From: Megalonaias nervosa
Lineage: Eukaryota > Mollusca > Bivalvia > Unionida > Unionidae
Direction of reading: 5' to 3'
NCBI GenBank assembly: GCA_016617855.1
Contig: JAECUM010016686.1
Coordinates: forward strand, 1-64,000
Length of the DNA: 64,000 nt
The notes beneath the pieces were generated by a model. That model made no database searches and had not been told where the DNA came from. It saw nothing but the letters and a program-made list of their open reading frames with translations. The first letter of the stretch is position 1. Every line of letters starts with the position of its first letter. Below are positions 19,901 through 33,100 of this stretch, in pieces. Position numbers and translations under genes: made by a program.

Positions 19901-22853
19901 AATTTAAAATAATTTACATAAATTACAAATGCATACATAAATATGGACACAATTTAAGATGATCTATACAAAATACAAAAGCATGCATAGATATGTACAT
20001 CATTTTAATATCATCAATACAAAATACCAAGGAATGGCAATATCTGCACACTACCTCAAAATGATTTATATTTTAAGGACATCAAGGTAACTAAATATGT
20101 ATATGTGAAACCTATATAAAGACAGATGTTAACATTTAATAAAATTTAAAATAAAAAGCAAATATGAAATGTACAAACCTTACAACCCAAACAAGATCTA
20201 AGTAAAGCAGCCTATATTTTCCCTTAAAATATGACAAATTTTCACTAAGATCAACCAAAAGATCATGTATTACTATTGTCAGCCTGGAATACATGCATTT
20301 AAAAAAATGTGATCCAATGCAACAAAAGCAACATTATGTTCAACTACACAATTTAAAATGAACATTTAACTGTATCAACTAAAAAGTTTGCAATGTATAT
20401 TTAAACCTTAATAACTAATAGTCTGTAATTTACACTTAAACTGTAACACCTAATAGTTTGTAATGGACACTTAAACCATAAAAACAAAAAAGTTTGTAAT
20501 GTACACTTAAACCTTAACAACCAAGAAATTTGTAATGTATACTTAAACCATAACCAGTTCAGTTTCAAAAACTCCATTTCAAACTCCTTGGAAATCAATG
20601 ACTCATTTCTTTGTTTTGCTACTTGAAATAAAATTTGTTTTTATTTTTTATGATTTCTCATGGCAGCAGCAATCATCACTCCCCAAAAAGGAATGCTAAA
20701 ATTGATATTACAAGATGTTCAATAACTGTAACCGTTGCCTTTCCTGCATTTTCAAGAAATGGTAAAAAAAATTGATTATTCTTCTTTATATTTCTATGCT
20801 GACAATTTAATCTTTTTAAGACAATGATTGTCTGTTTTGCTTTAAATGCTTTCATTTGCTGAATGATGTTTCTAGACAATGATACAAAATAAAAGCAAAA
20901 TCTTCATCATGCAGATATCTTGCATGAAAAACATGGGCAAATTAAAGCCTCTGATGCAATCCAGTGACAAATGCTGCTGAATCTAATACAAAATCCTGGA
21001 CCTGGACCAAACCCGGTAAATCATATATCCAGATTTGACCACAACAATCATATTTTTTCATATTTTCTGCTATTATTCCTATTTTAAGGGTCATTTCATT
21101 AAGCTAGTCAGAGCAAGGGGTTGGCAGGTCTGATCTAATGAAATGTGATTCTTAAATGTTCTGCAACCTCTTATAACTATAAAACTACTGTGGTTGAAAA
21201 TTATCTTATCCCTGAAGAATAAACCATACTGCCTTTGTAAAGAAAAAACAAAAAAAGTACCATAAGTTGCCATATCAATCAAAACTTTAATGTAAAGCAT
21301 ACAAATATATTTAAGCACAACTTGTTCTGAAAATAATCAAAAAGGAAAAAACCTATTTTGAAATAAATGCCCTTGTTTGTTCTGCATATTTCCTTAAAAA
21401 AATATGAATACTGAAATTTCTTACCCTCTATAACTTCTGCAAAAATTTAACAGAATTGAAGACTGGTAAATATTTTCAAGGTTAAAATGAGCTTGACGAT
21501 GACTATATTTTCTACTAAGACTAGGTAAACTAATACATATGGTCAATAAACTGTTGCCAACACCAACACAATACCATCAAGTTTCCTTTCTACAAATAAT
21601 TAAAAGATAATCAGTATTAATTATGGCCCATGCCAGAGATACATGTCCTGGCATACTACCCATTCTCATCAGTTCTTATCATGATTCTCAAATAGCCAAG
21701 ATTTTAAAAAGATACTGGAATTACTTCAGTACCATCTCGGTCTTTTGTTGTTTTCAAAATAAATGTTTCATCCCGTTTTGAGAACAAGCTGGACCAATCA
21801 GCCTACTTTGTTTTGATTGTATAACATCATAATAAAACAAGCAAATATCATTTACATAGCACATTTTAATATGTTGTTTACACAAAAAAATGCAATAAAT
21901 AGCCTTTCTTACTGTAAAATTCTCCTCCTTGATACCCCCACCAATGTTCTAACATAGGCTGAAAGACGGAAGTCTGAAGAGAAACCATAACCATCAACAT
22001 GTAAACAAGTTTATTTAAAAACTGGATATGAATTAAAATGAGTCCATATTGTTAAAATTATCTTGCAAAAGGAAGCACTGCTTTTGCACAAGCACATTAC
22101 GTGATTAATAAGGGGAGATAATCAAAGGCCATTATTTTGTTACATGTATTGGTTGTTGATACCTAAATAAATGTAGGCAAATAAATGTACAAATTTAAGA
22201 ATTAAGAGAGTGACACATCTGTTAAATGGATAATATTGACTTAAAATTATTTTGAAATAAATTGTCAGGAAATATATTTGATGGAAGTTGCAATGTCATT
22301 GATAATTCAACATTGCATCTGAAAGGATTATCACTACCAAGATACAAAAATGTACAAGAATGTGTATTTATGGAAACAATACAAATCACTCAAATAAACA
22401 TATTGCATCACCCTAAAATAGTACATGACAAAAACTGGTTCAGTAAGGGGAGGTCGCTGCTCCCATCAGGCTAATTTTAGAAATGAACTAAACAGCTATT
22501 ATTAGAAATTATGTGCAAAAGAACAGTTTAGGCAATAATTTCTTTTAGATAAAGAGGCAACCTAATTTCATTAGGTATTCAAAATACACTGAGAGCTGAT
22601 TTTGAAACTGACAATGTTAGCATTATCAATGAGAATGTTAGGAAGCCAGTACTACAGTACTACCTTACTAATTTATTTCCTCCTTTATGTCATATATCCC
22701 TCCTTATTCAATGTAATACCTACAATGTGCAACTAACATATTATAATTTGTGCAAATTTCATTTGATGAAATCTCCTCCTAATAACACCAAACCTGATAT
22801 CATATACTTTGTTCCTGTCACATAAATGAATGTAAAGAGTTAGCTCCCTTTAG
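16986..22853. other. Gene-free AT-rich stretch downstream of the NB-ARC-TPR gene
   Basis: Nearly 6 kb with no coherent coding frame on either strand. It includes a (CA)n run at about 17246-17279 and the minisatellite listed at 18809-18905. From 20170 to 20560 the phrase 'GTAATGTACACTTAAACCNTAA' recurs about five times at irregular 40-60 bp spacing. Confidence 0.55.
18809..18905. repeat. 19-bp minisatellite
   Basis: About five copies of TGAAACATGAATATAACAC, one degenerate (CAGCAAACATGACTATAACAC). Confidence 0.9.
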
Positions 22854-22915
22854 ATAGATAGATAGATATATATATATATATCTATATATATTTATTTATA
22901 TTTATATTTATATTA
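22852..22915. repeat. TAGA/TATA-rich simple repeat
   Basis: TAGATAGATAGATA followed by (TA)n and TTTATATT units. On the minus strand it offers AATAAA (complement at 22889-22894) about 390 bp past the stop of the NB-ARC-TPR gene, a possible polyadenylation signal. Confidence 0.8.
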
Positions 22916-23279
22916 AGACCTCTATACTTGAGTGGTTTATTCTCTCTACCAACATGAACATGCCCAATAAAACACATGCAAGATCCAGTTTTGAGACTGC
23001 CTTTAACCCAGCAATAGTGTTTAGTAATAGGACAATGTTCATGCATAGCAAAGTAAATCGCAGTCTACTTTGTGGAATTTAGAAGCTGCTTCCATCTCTA
23101 ACGGCATGCTGGGATTGAGTTACAAAAGCTTTAAATGGATAATCTTTTCAAACTTTTACAAAAGTGTGTGTGTTCATTCAGGCATGTGCGATGACAAATT
23201 ACTCCACCCCCATCCCAATCTATATTAAATTAAATATAATTGTTTCAATTTACCATTTTCTATCAGTGTTTCTTCAATG

Positions 23280-24148
23280 TTAAATACATCCAGCAGTTGT
23301 ATCCAATTCACCTACTGCTTCACTTACTTTCTTCTCAATCGAGATCAATCTCTTTTTATAATGCTGAACCAATTTGTCATTATATTTGTTCTCATGAAGA
23401 CGAATCAGTCTTTTTAATTCTTCCTCTAGTTCTTGATATGTTTCTTGCAGCTGCCCAATATTCTCATTATTTGATTGCAAGCATATTTCCACAAGACATT
23501 CTAATGCTTCTGATATAAAACTGTTCTGTGGCATACTTTTAGTGACGTCGTTTTTCATAGACACTGCTTTTTCTGCCAAATTTCTAGCTATCTCGTAATT
23601 TTTCAGTCCCATTTCTGCTTGGCTCAAATGCATAACACTTTCTGCATACATTGGGCTAGTGGCCATGTATGTTTCCCGAGACTTGACTGCCTTCACAAGA
23701 CATCCCCTAGCTTTTGAAAATTCATTACTTTTAAGGTACACTTTGCCCAGTGTGTCATAGACTGTACTAAGATTTGACTCATTTGGTGGAACCTCTTTCA
23801 GAACTATTGATTCTGCTTCCTTTAAAAGTTCTATAGCTTCATCATGCCTTCCCAGTAATGAGTAATCAGCTGCAACATTGTTGATTGAGACTAACAAGGC
23901 TGTAGTTGGGGCTTTGACTTGTCTCTTAATATCCAAACCCTTTTTATGATAATACATAGCCTTATCATTCTCGCCTCTCTGCTGATACATAATTCCCATG
24001 TTGTTGAAAATTGCTCCAAATTTTGGCAATTCATCCTCAGATAAAGGTTTCTTTTTTTGTTTGACACGTTCAATGTTTTCTTCTTCTAGATTTATTCTGT
24101 TCCGACGGATACTTTCCTGGTAATACTTCTCTGCATCATCAAAGTTCC
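23280..24148 (-). CDS. NB-ARC-TPR gene: terminal exon
   Basis: Acceptor ATTTGGCAG at 24149-24157. The 289 codons carry at least four TPR units of the kinesin-light-chain/nephrocystin type, then a coiled coil and the stop. The reading frame extends upstream of the acceptor into intron, but only from the acceptor does it join exon 8 in phase. Confidence 0.88.
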
Positions 24149-27100
24149 CTGCCAAATCAAATTTAAGGAAATATGTCAGATTAATGACAGACAAAAATAT
24201 TTATTTAAAATGTGAAACTGTTTAGATAGATACCTTGTCATTGTGGACCATGAAATTTCAATTTAGACCAATCACTTAAGGCATGATATGTAGAATTATC
24301 ATCATCCTAATTCACAATAGGCCTTTAACATATGCTTGACACAAATAATGAAGTCAGACCTCTTTGTCATAAAACTTTATTCAACATCTCAAATAATAGA
24401 TATTACTCCAGACATGGAAATGTTACCTGAAATGTGCAAAATATAGCCTTCTGATTGGTAAGACAAATGGAATTAACATAATAATGTCAATTGGATCATT
24501 TAGAACTATAATTTCTAAACCAGTATGTGACCTATAAATGAATTCACGGATTTATCAAATAAATGGATTTAAAATGTCAAGCATTATCGATTTTAATAGA
24601 TTCTCCTACACCAAAATGGACAAACTGTAAGTTTATCAATTTATCTATAACCTATTCTACTCAATCATAGTATTTTACACTGGTTTTATCTTTATTTCTC
24701 CTATCCATCTTGCAAATACACCAACTTATGGGAGGGTCCAAGAGAAATTGGCTTTCTGTTGCCATAAAACTGGGGATGGTCAACTTATAGTCAAGATGAC
24801 TTAAAATCTAGTATTGAATATTCACTTTTACAATATTTCTTCAGTACAAGTGGTGCAACATGTGATTGTAAGATCATTATTAAATTCCTCAAATCTTCCA
24901 ATACTATCCCATTCTCCCCCATTATAACAAATTAGATACATGGCTATTGATATATTTTCAACAATACCATTGCACAAACCTACATGACTTCTTCACATTT
25001 CTGACATTATAATTGTTCATTTTAATGCCCAACATTTTCACATTTAATAAATCAGAAAGCACATTACACTTAGGTATGTCAGAATACAGTTTCTCTCATA
25101 AGACCTAGACTGAGCTCCAAATACTTTAAGTTAATCAAAACGCACGTCACTCTTAGATGTGTTAAAATACATTTTTTCTCGAAGACCAGTCCTACAAACT
25201 GTAAATCAATGACAAAGCATGTTACACCCAGATGTGACATAATACAGTTTTCTCAGAGGACCAACTCCAAACATTATGGCTAATGTATTGAATAAACTAA
25301 TTTTAATCATTATATTTAGGTTTACATTGCATAGCATGCAAGCAAACATCCTTTTTTTTCAATAGCATAAAACCAAAATGAAAGAAAAAACACGTTTTAT
25401 GCTTTGCATAATGTTATATTTTAACATTCCTCACTGTTCACAATATTATGGGGTCATTTGCATTTTGATAATCCTGATGTTGGAATAAGTCAATCATGTT
25501 GTTCTTCATTTCTATTTACATAGTATAGAATGCAAGCAAAACATTCATTTGTTTCAACAGCATAAAACCATTACTATAAATATTTACAGGTATATGTTTC
25601 CACATTAGTAATTCCTACAAATTAAGTTGCTGCTAATATGCTGATATTAAAGGTTTTACATAAATTTAAAGGTACTAATAATGTTATTTACAACACCTAC
25701 CTAAGAAAGTGCAGACTACACCAAGAGAGTTGAGAGACTGCAAGCAAAGGACTGTTCTCTCATTTCCCAGGGACTGTGACATCTCAAAAGACCTTTTGAG
25801 GTGCCTACAAAGAAAATAACCAAACCTGTCATAATTTATTTATTGAAAAGTAAATTACACTAAATACATGTTTAACAATATACTCTTTACAAAACAAAAC
25901 TTGCTAGGATTTTATCTGAATCCACTGGTTTAATTATATTTAAAAGAATGGAGTTTTAATGTCAAGCGCATTCCCAATGAGGTGCATTGTTGAATATGGT
26001 TGAAACCACTCACTTTTAAATCTGATCCTTTATACTCTATGCTTTTGTGCAAAGAAATTCAGAAACTCAGCTCAACTTCAAAATGCCAAAAATACATATT
26101 ATGCTTAGAGATATCAATGTCAATGAAATTTAGAATTCTAGTAATAGGACCAAAGTTAAGAATATTCTAAAATTTCTGTTAAATTTATTCTCATTAGAGA
26201 TACAAACTGTCAGAATTTTCTAACTCAGCACTGTAGCCTGAGTTTCATGCTTAGCAAGTTTTGACAATATGGAGCCTGCAGTAATTATAATAAGTTGATG
26301 GATTCATCGAAAATCAATTACAAATTTGTAGGTAATCACATGTAGTTTGTAGCCAAGAAAATAATTATTTGCTACTTATTTTAACTGAGTACTTTATGAT
26401 AAGTTTATGACTACATTTTGAAGACAACATAGTAAGATCTTCAAACTCTTCAAACTCAATGATAAAATACAAATAAATCTGGATGGCATGGACACTGAGT
26501 AGAATTATTTCATTAACAAATATTTCATTATTAAACACTTTACTTCCTTGAGAGGTAGCATAGTTATTAACACAATATTTCCTTGTGAGATAACATAGTC
26601 ATTAATACATTATTTCTTTGTCAGGTAACAAAGTTATTACCACATTACTTCCTTGTGATGTAACATAGTTATTAACACACTACTTCTTTGTGAGGTAACA
26701 TAGTTATTAATACATTACTTCTTTGTGAGGTAGCATAGTTATTAACACAATATTTCCTTGTGAGGTAACATAGTTATTAAAACATTACTTCTTTGTGAGG
26801 TAACATAATTAACATGTTATTTCCTTGTGACATAGCATAGTTATTAACACATTATTTCCTTGTGAGATAACATAGTTATTAACATTATTTCCTTGTGAGG
26901 TAACATAGCAATTAAACACTTTACTTCCTTGAGGTAACAGTTATTAACACATTATTACTACTGTTAAAATGCAGTATACACAGAATAGCTTTGCAATTTA
27001 AAAATGAAAAATAACCATCTGAATAATGACTTATCAGACCAACCATAACTATTATAAGTGTCTCAAATGACCTTCAACTGTAATGATCTGACCTGATATT

Positions 27101-30100
27101 CTTAAGAATAAACCATTTAAAAATCTGAATTAGTCATCTTGATGTCTGAATGTTTTACCATCCAAGAAATGGAAAGTTCTTAACTATAAGGGTGTTTAAA
27201 CTTATTCAGCCACGTGTGTGTGTGTGTGTGTGTGTGTGACAAAAGTTCAGTTATTATATAGAAACCATGTATTTCATGCACAGTGACCTTGACCTTTGAT
27301 ACACCAAATGAAGGCTCAGTAGGAACAAGCTGCTGTTCCTAAGTATAAGCCAGCTATGATGCTGATATAAAAAAATGAGTGTGGGGAAACTTGAGTCATG
27401 TATGCCTATAGTGGACTTACATGTAACACAAGATAACAAAGTTAACTGCACAGACCTTGATCTTTGAACCCTATCACCATCAGTACAAGCTCAATTCCAC
27501 CTATGGCAAGCATAAAGTATGCAAGGTATCTGCTCATAGGCAAGTCCAAAACATCAACAGATCAAAAGAAAGAGAGGTCCTATTCAGTTTGTATTTATTT
27601 TCTGTGACCACACCAGAGTTCATGTATCAGTACCTTTTTTTAGAGTTTATATTTACTGCATAATTCTATTACATAAATACCCATGGTTTCATTCACTGAT
27701 CAATCTTTAATTACACACAATACAATGTCAAAGTCTGTCACTTCCATCTTGGAGCCAAGGTCAAGCATTGCCTCACATTTTTCATACAGATGTGATAGCG
27801 TGAATATTGTATAAAACAAATTGACATATCTGTATTTCTACTTAATTTGCTATCAGTTACATTTTAATGATTCACTGACTTTCAAGTCATAACACTGGCA
27901 ATGGTTGAGTAGGCTGCTGCCTACTTATTATGATGGCCACTGAAACTGCCTAGCTGACTTTACTGGCAAAATCATGCTTAGACAGCTCTCTCAAAGACTG
28001 GTATGATCAATGTCACCAAGTTCAACGTAACAGGGTGATTAAGACCATTAAATTCACCAATCAAATTACAGTTTTCATATTTATGAAAGTGAAACACTTC
28101 ATTCATAACATATCATCTCTAATTATAACACTGCTTAAAATAAAATCCACTACTATAAATAAGTAGACCATGTTGTTTAAAGATTGGACTTTTACCAACA
28201 TCTGTCAGATCTACTTAAATATAAACATTGATGATTTTAATCAGACTGACTCATTATTCATAACCTAACTCATGAGATTTATGTGTTTGGATGTAAAAGG
28301 AACTAATCTGGAATGATTAGCCACTTGGTTTATCTAAAAGTGCTATCATGTATTGCTTACATATTAATTACATGAGACAGATACATATTTGCTGCTGGGA
28401 AAATAATTACATGGATTAAAGTCAGTGTTCTCCAATCATTCTGGTGAATAAATAAATAAACCAATTCAAAACCATGCATATTTCCAAAACACACCTTTAT
28501 CATTGTTGATATAATCCAAACGTTAGCATACAACTTTCCAAAACTTTCTCAGCCTGCTACCTGTTTATTCTAAATCCAGAAAACTTGACTTCTCAATCAG
28601 GAACCAAAGAACTTACAATGTCCAGTTTCTTTGACTTTTCACTTTTCAACTTTAGAATCAATTTGGCGATATGTCTGTCAAGTAATTTGATAAAAATTAA
28701 GCCAAGAAAATTTTACTATTCATGCACAGAAGAAACGTACACTTTTAACTCCAGTGACCCTGACCTTGGAGCTAGCTGCCCCAATGAATAGACTTCTATA
28801 TCTATCCATGGATAAAGGTACATATAAGCTTTGAAGAAAAAAAGACCATAAGAAACTAAAGTTATGCTGTGACTACCACATCATTAACTGGTAGATGGAT
28901 GGTCCGACAGATAATGCAGTAACTATTTCCAACCCCCACCACACCCACACCCCTCCTGAACATTCAGTTTCTTGGGGGAGGGGGGAGATATTTAACCTGT
29001 AACCCTTGATTGCAAGTCTAAGTTAATGAGGCTCTCTCTTGGGGATGGGGAGAGAAAAGTATATTGGTCAGACACTATTAAAAAATACTGAATACATTGT
29101 AAAAAGTAATGTAATTTAAACAAACAATAACAATACCCTAGTGTAAGTGTAACTGTAATCAATATTTTGAATTTAATGCACTACATTTGAAAGTAATTAG
29201 CTTTATGTCTGTTCACATTTTACATGGCATTCATTTTTATAGCTGACATAATAATGACTGGTTATTAAAAGCAAGCAGTTTCAATAGAAATTGCACCACA
29301 TTCCACCGACTGACCTAACAGATTCTTCTGCTCGCCCTTGAACATGGAGATTCCAACCAAGGCGCTGGTGTACCTCAGCCAATTTCACACAAGGTGGACC
29401 AGCCTTCAATACCTGCAGTGCCTGGCGATAATATTTCTCCCCACCAATGGTATCACCCTGAAATAATGAAATATACACATATTAAAAAGTATAAATTTGT
29501 CTAATGAATGGTTTTCACAACATTTGCTACTAATAGATTGATAGATGGCCTGAAAAATTTTTTTTATGATTAATGAATATGAAGGAACTTGAATTTCAAC
29601 TACCAAAATGTCCAAATAATGTACATGTCTACAAAGTGCAATATCCTTTACACAGAAATTTGGGACGCAACAGATTTGTATTTATAAAACATGTATTCAA
29701 ACCTGCAAAGGAAAACTCCTTTGCCTAACAAATTGAAAAAATTGTATTAGAATAATGAAAAAAAAAATGCTATAATGGCATAAAGTAAATTTTTAATGTA
29801 AATTGTTCTGAGAATACATACCCAATTACATTAACATAAGGAATATAAATCTGCTACCTCCAAAATCCAGCCCTACTAAAAGACTTCTCTGTACACATCA
29901 GTTAGACAAAGGGCAGTAACTCTTGCCAATTACCTCCCCTTTCCACTGCTCGGTGTCGCCAGTTTTAAGCTGAACCAACAATCAATGATGATACTCAGTT
30001 TGTGGGGTGGCTGGGAGGGTCTTCAGGTAATGCAATCAGGCAAGTATTCTTGAAACATAATTTGCTATAAAATCTGCTTTCTCCTTGGAATGCATTCCCC

Positions 30101-33100
30101 AATCACATTAACATTAAGAGAATAGGCAATAAGTGGAAGGAATGCTGAGCATACTACCTACACCTCAGGTAACCTTCTAAGGAAGAAAGATTGGATTCCC
30201 TGTATGAATGATAACCCATTCTCTTGCTTAAAGCAACACAGCCTATCAGGACAAGATCCATCATGTTAAAATGATGAATATTCAAAAACTTTCTTACCAT
30301 CAAAATTCACTGGAAAATCCAGCAAAACTAAAATGCTGTATTGGTTTAGTTAGGTCTTGTGGTCATCTGTGCAGAGCCTGTATGCCAGCCACAGCTTCTA
30401 TGACATCTCAGATCAAAACATTGCATTCTAATACAAGGCTTTCAAAGATCATTCTAATTTCAAAAGCTGAAATCCTCAGGAGGCAACTTTTATCTTTGGA
30501 GATGTTAGAGTATGCCAAGTGTATAACTCATTTAAGTCACAAAGACAGGACTTGAGATATGATATCCTCCTTTTCCTGCCTTCACAAGGTGAAAATTCTT
30601 TTCTGTCTGCCACAGCTATGTGTGCTTCAATTAGTGCTTGAGGGCATGGACATGATCTTGCATGGCCACTGCTCTCAACTTCTCCATAGATGAGAGGGAG
30701 CATATGATGGCTCTCTGATTATCCACTGACAGTAACCAGTTCTTGGCCATGAAACTGGTTATGTCTTGAGCATCACTGAACCATCTATCTGAACTGAAGA
30801 TAGTTTTTCAGCCTGACTTAAAGGGCACCCAACACTCACAATGCAATCTGAAGCTCAAGCTATCAGGAAACGGGTTTTGTATGATAAAAGTTTCAGTGAG
30901 GTTCTGGCTAATGGCTTAAACTTCTCTGAATTGAGCCATGTTAAGGCCCAGGACAGATTCCAATTTAAAAACAGGGTAAGGGATTTTGGTCAGATCAAAT
31001 CAAAGTTGGCTAGTAGGTTTGACTGATCTATATAATGACTGATATCTTCTCTGCCATGGTGCCTGAATGTTTCAGATACCACAAAGCAGTAACTTTTGAT
31101 GGTTGCTGGTGCCAATTTTTTCTCCTAACACAGCCAGAGAAAAGAGTTATCAAGTTGAGCGACTAAGGCACTCAAAGGAACGATGGTACTGATCGGTCCC
31201 TGAACACACTCTACTTTACTTCATAAGCCTTCAGAGTGGTGGGCCTTCTTGTTCTCAAGATTCTCTCCACAATCAAAATTCTGAATTCTTTCTCTTGCAA
31301 GGCTGTCCTGACAAGAGTCAAGCATGAAGAAGACAATCTAGGCAAGGGTGAATCACCTATGACCTTGGTTGTTTAACTAGATTCATTTTGGTCATAACCT
31401 TCCTTCACTAGCCCAAGTAGATCGCAGACCCAGGACTTGTCCCATCTGAGATGGGCTATCAGAATTATTTTGAAATTCATACCCCATATTTTTTGTATTG
31501 ACTTCACTACTTGGATGAAGAGGTGAACAATGGCCCATAACTCCTCCAAGTTTCTGGTTCAGGCAAAGGTGGGTAGCTTGTGGTTCCACCTTGTCGCAAA
31601 CAGGTATATCATCAGGTATATCATCAGACACCCCACACAGTGCACAAATCTGATGAAAAACTGATGGATGATTGGTCAGAACATTGAGTTTACCAGGAAT
31701 ATGATTTGCATGTCAATCTTACGTTGGTAACACCAATGAAGTATCTGCCAAACCAGCATGAACAGGTCAGATAATTTGGTATCCTCCTCTACAGAGCTGT
31801 CCAACATAATCAGAACTTCCTACTGAGTAAGTCCTTCCAGAGCTGAAAATTGTTTTTGATAGCTTTCATTTCTATAAGGTTGATGTGAAGAGCCCATTTA
31901 CTACTGACCTTACTGAAGCCCAGCAAGTGAACTCCCCAACCATATGTACTGGTGTCTGTACATATCATTGTGATTGGGATTTCTCTGGAGGAATTCCTGT
32001 CATAAGCCAACTGTGGTTGCACAAATGATCATAGCTTGTTCATGATATTGACCTTCTTGTTGCGTGAAAAGGGGCACCATTAAGCCAGTAAAGTTATTTG
32101 TAACAGGCACATGTAACAACAGCCCAGCAGGATCGGATCTGCTGCCACGTTGAATAACCCGAGGAGCTGCAAGAATTCTCTTCCTGAATCCATGTCCCAG
32201 TTCACTAGAAAACTGAGATGATTCAAAAGGGATAGAAGATTCTTTCTGCCCTTGAGAAGAATAGCACTTACCATGTGTTTTTGGAGATCATCCAGATATG
32301 CCACTGTTGCTGTAGAAGATGCCGACATGAACTCGGTGACACAATCTATAATTTTTGTGAAGACCCAAAGGCTGACATTTAGACCTAAGGTAAACATTGT
32401 TGCTGTAATTAAAGCAAAGAAACTTTTACTACACCAGGTAGATGAAGGTAGGCATCTGTGAGATTGAGACTGACTGCATATTCATCTTTCCTGAAAGACA
32501 GTCAGATAGACCTCGATGTCTCCAACTTGAACTTCAGCGGGAGAAAGTATTTGTTGAGGCAACTCTTGTCTATGATCTTAACCACTAATAATAATCTACC
32601 TTGCACAATGACAATTCATTAAACACAAGATTCATAACCATGTGAGAAAATATAAACAACCACTAAAATGATATGAAACTACCACACTGACTATGTCAAC
32701 AAAAAAAACCAGTATGTTTCATGTATGACATAACAATGCTGAATGTGGTTCATACAAGCACAAGTTTTAAAGACAAGTATGGTTCCTAAACTATGTGATT
32801 CAAACATAAGTATGGTTCATACAACCATGTATTGTAATAATCACAAATCACTGTTCACTGTCCTTTTGCACAGTCAGGAATCCATATCCTTCAATGAATT
32901 TCTGTTACAAAATTTACACTGCCTCTGCCAGCTAATTTGCCACATGGAGTGTATTGCCACTACACATGCAGCTCCACCACCATACTGCTGGTTAATCTAT
33001 TAGACTGCAGGTCATGCTACTACATAAGCAATATGCTGCCACACTGCCACCCCATCAGCCTTTTCTAGCCCTTCCAGCCCATTCAGCTATAAACAGATCA

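Noticed and set aside
23891..24073. 60-codon minus ORF inside the terminal TPR exon
   Set aside because: Out-of-frame shadow of the exon.
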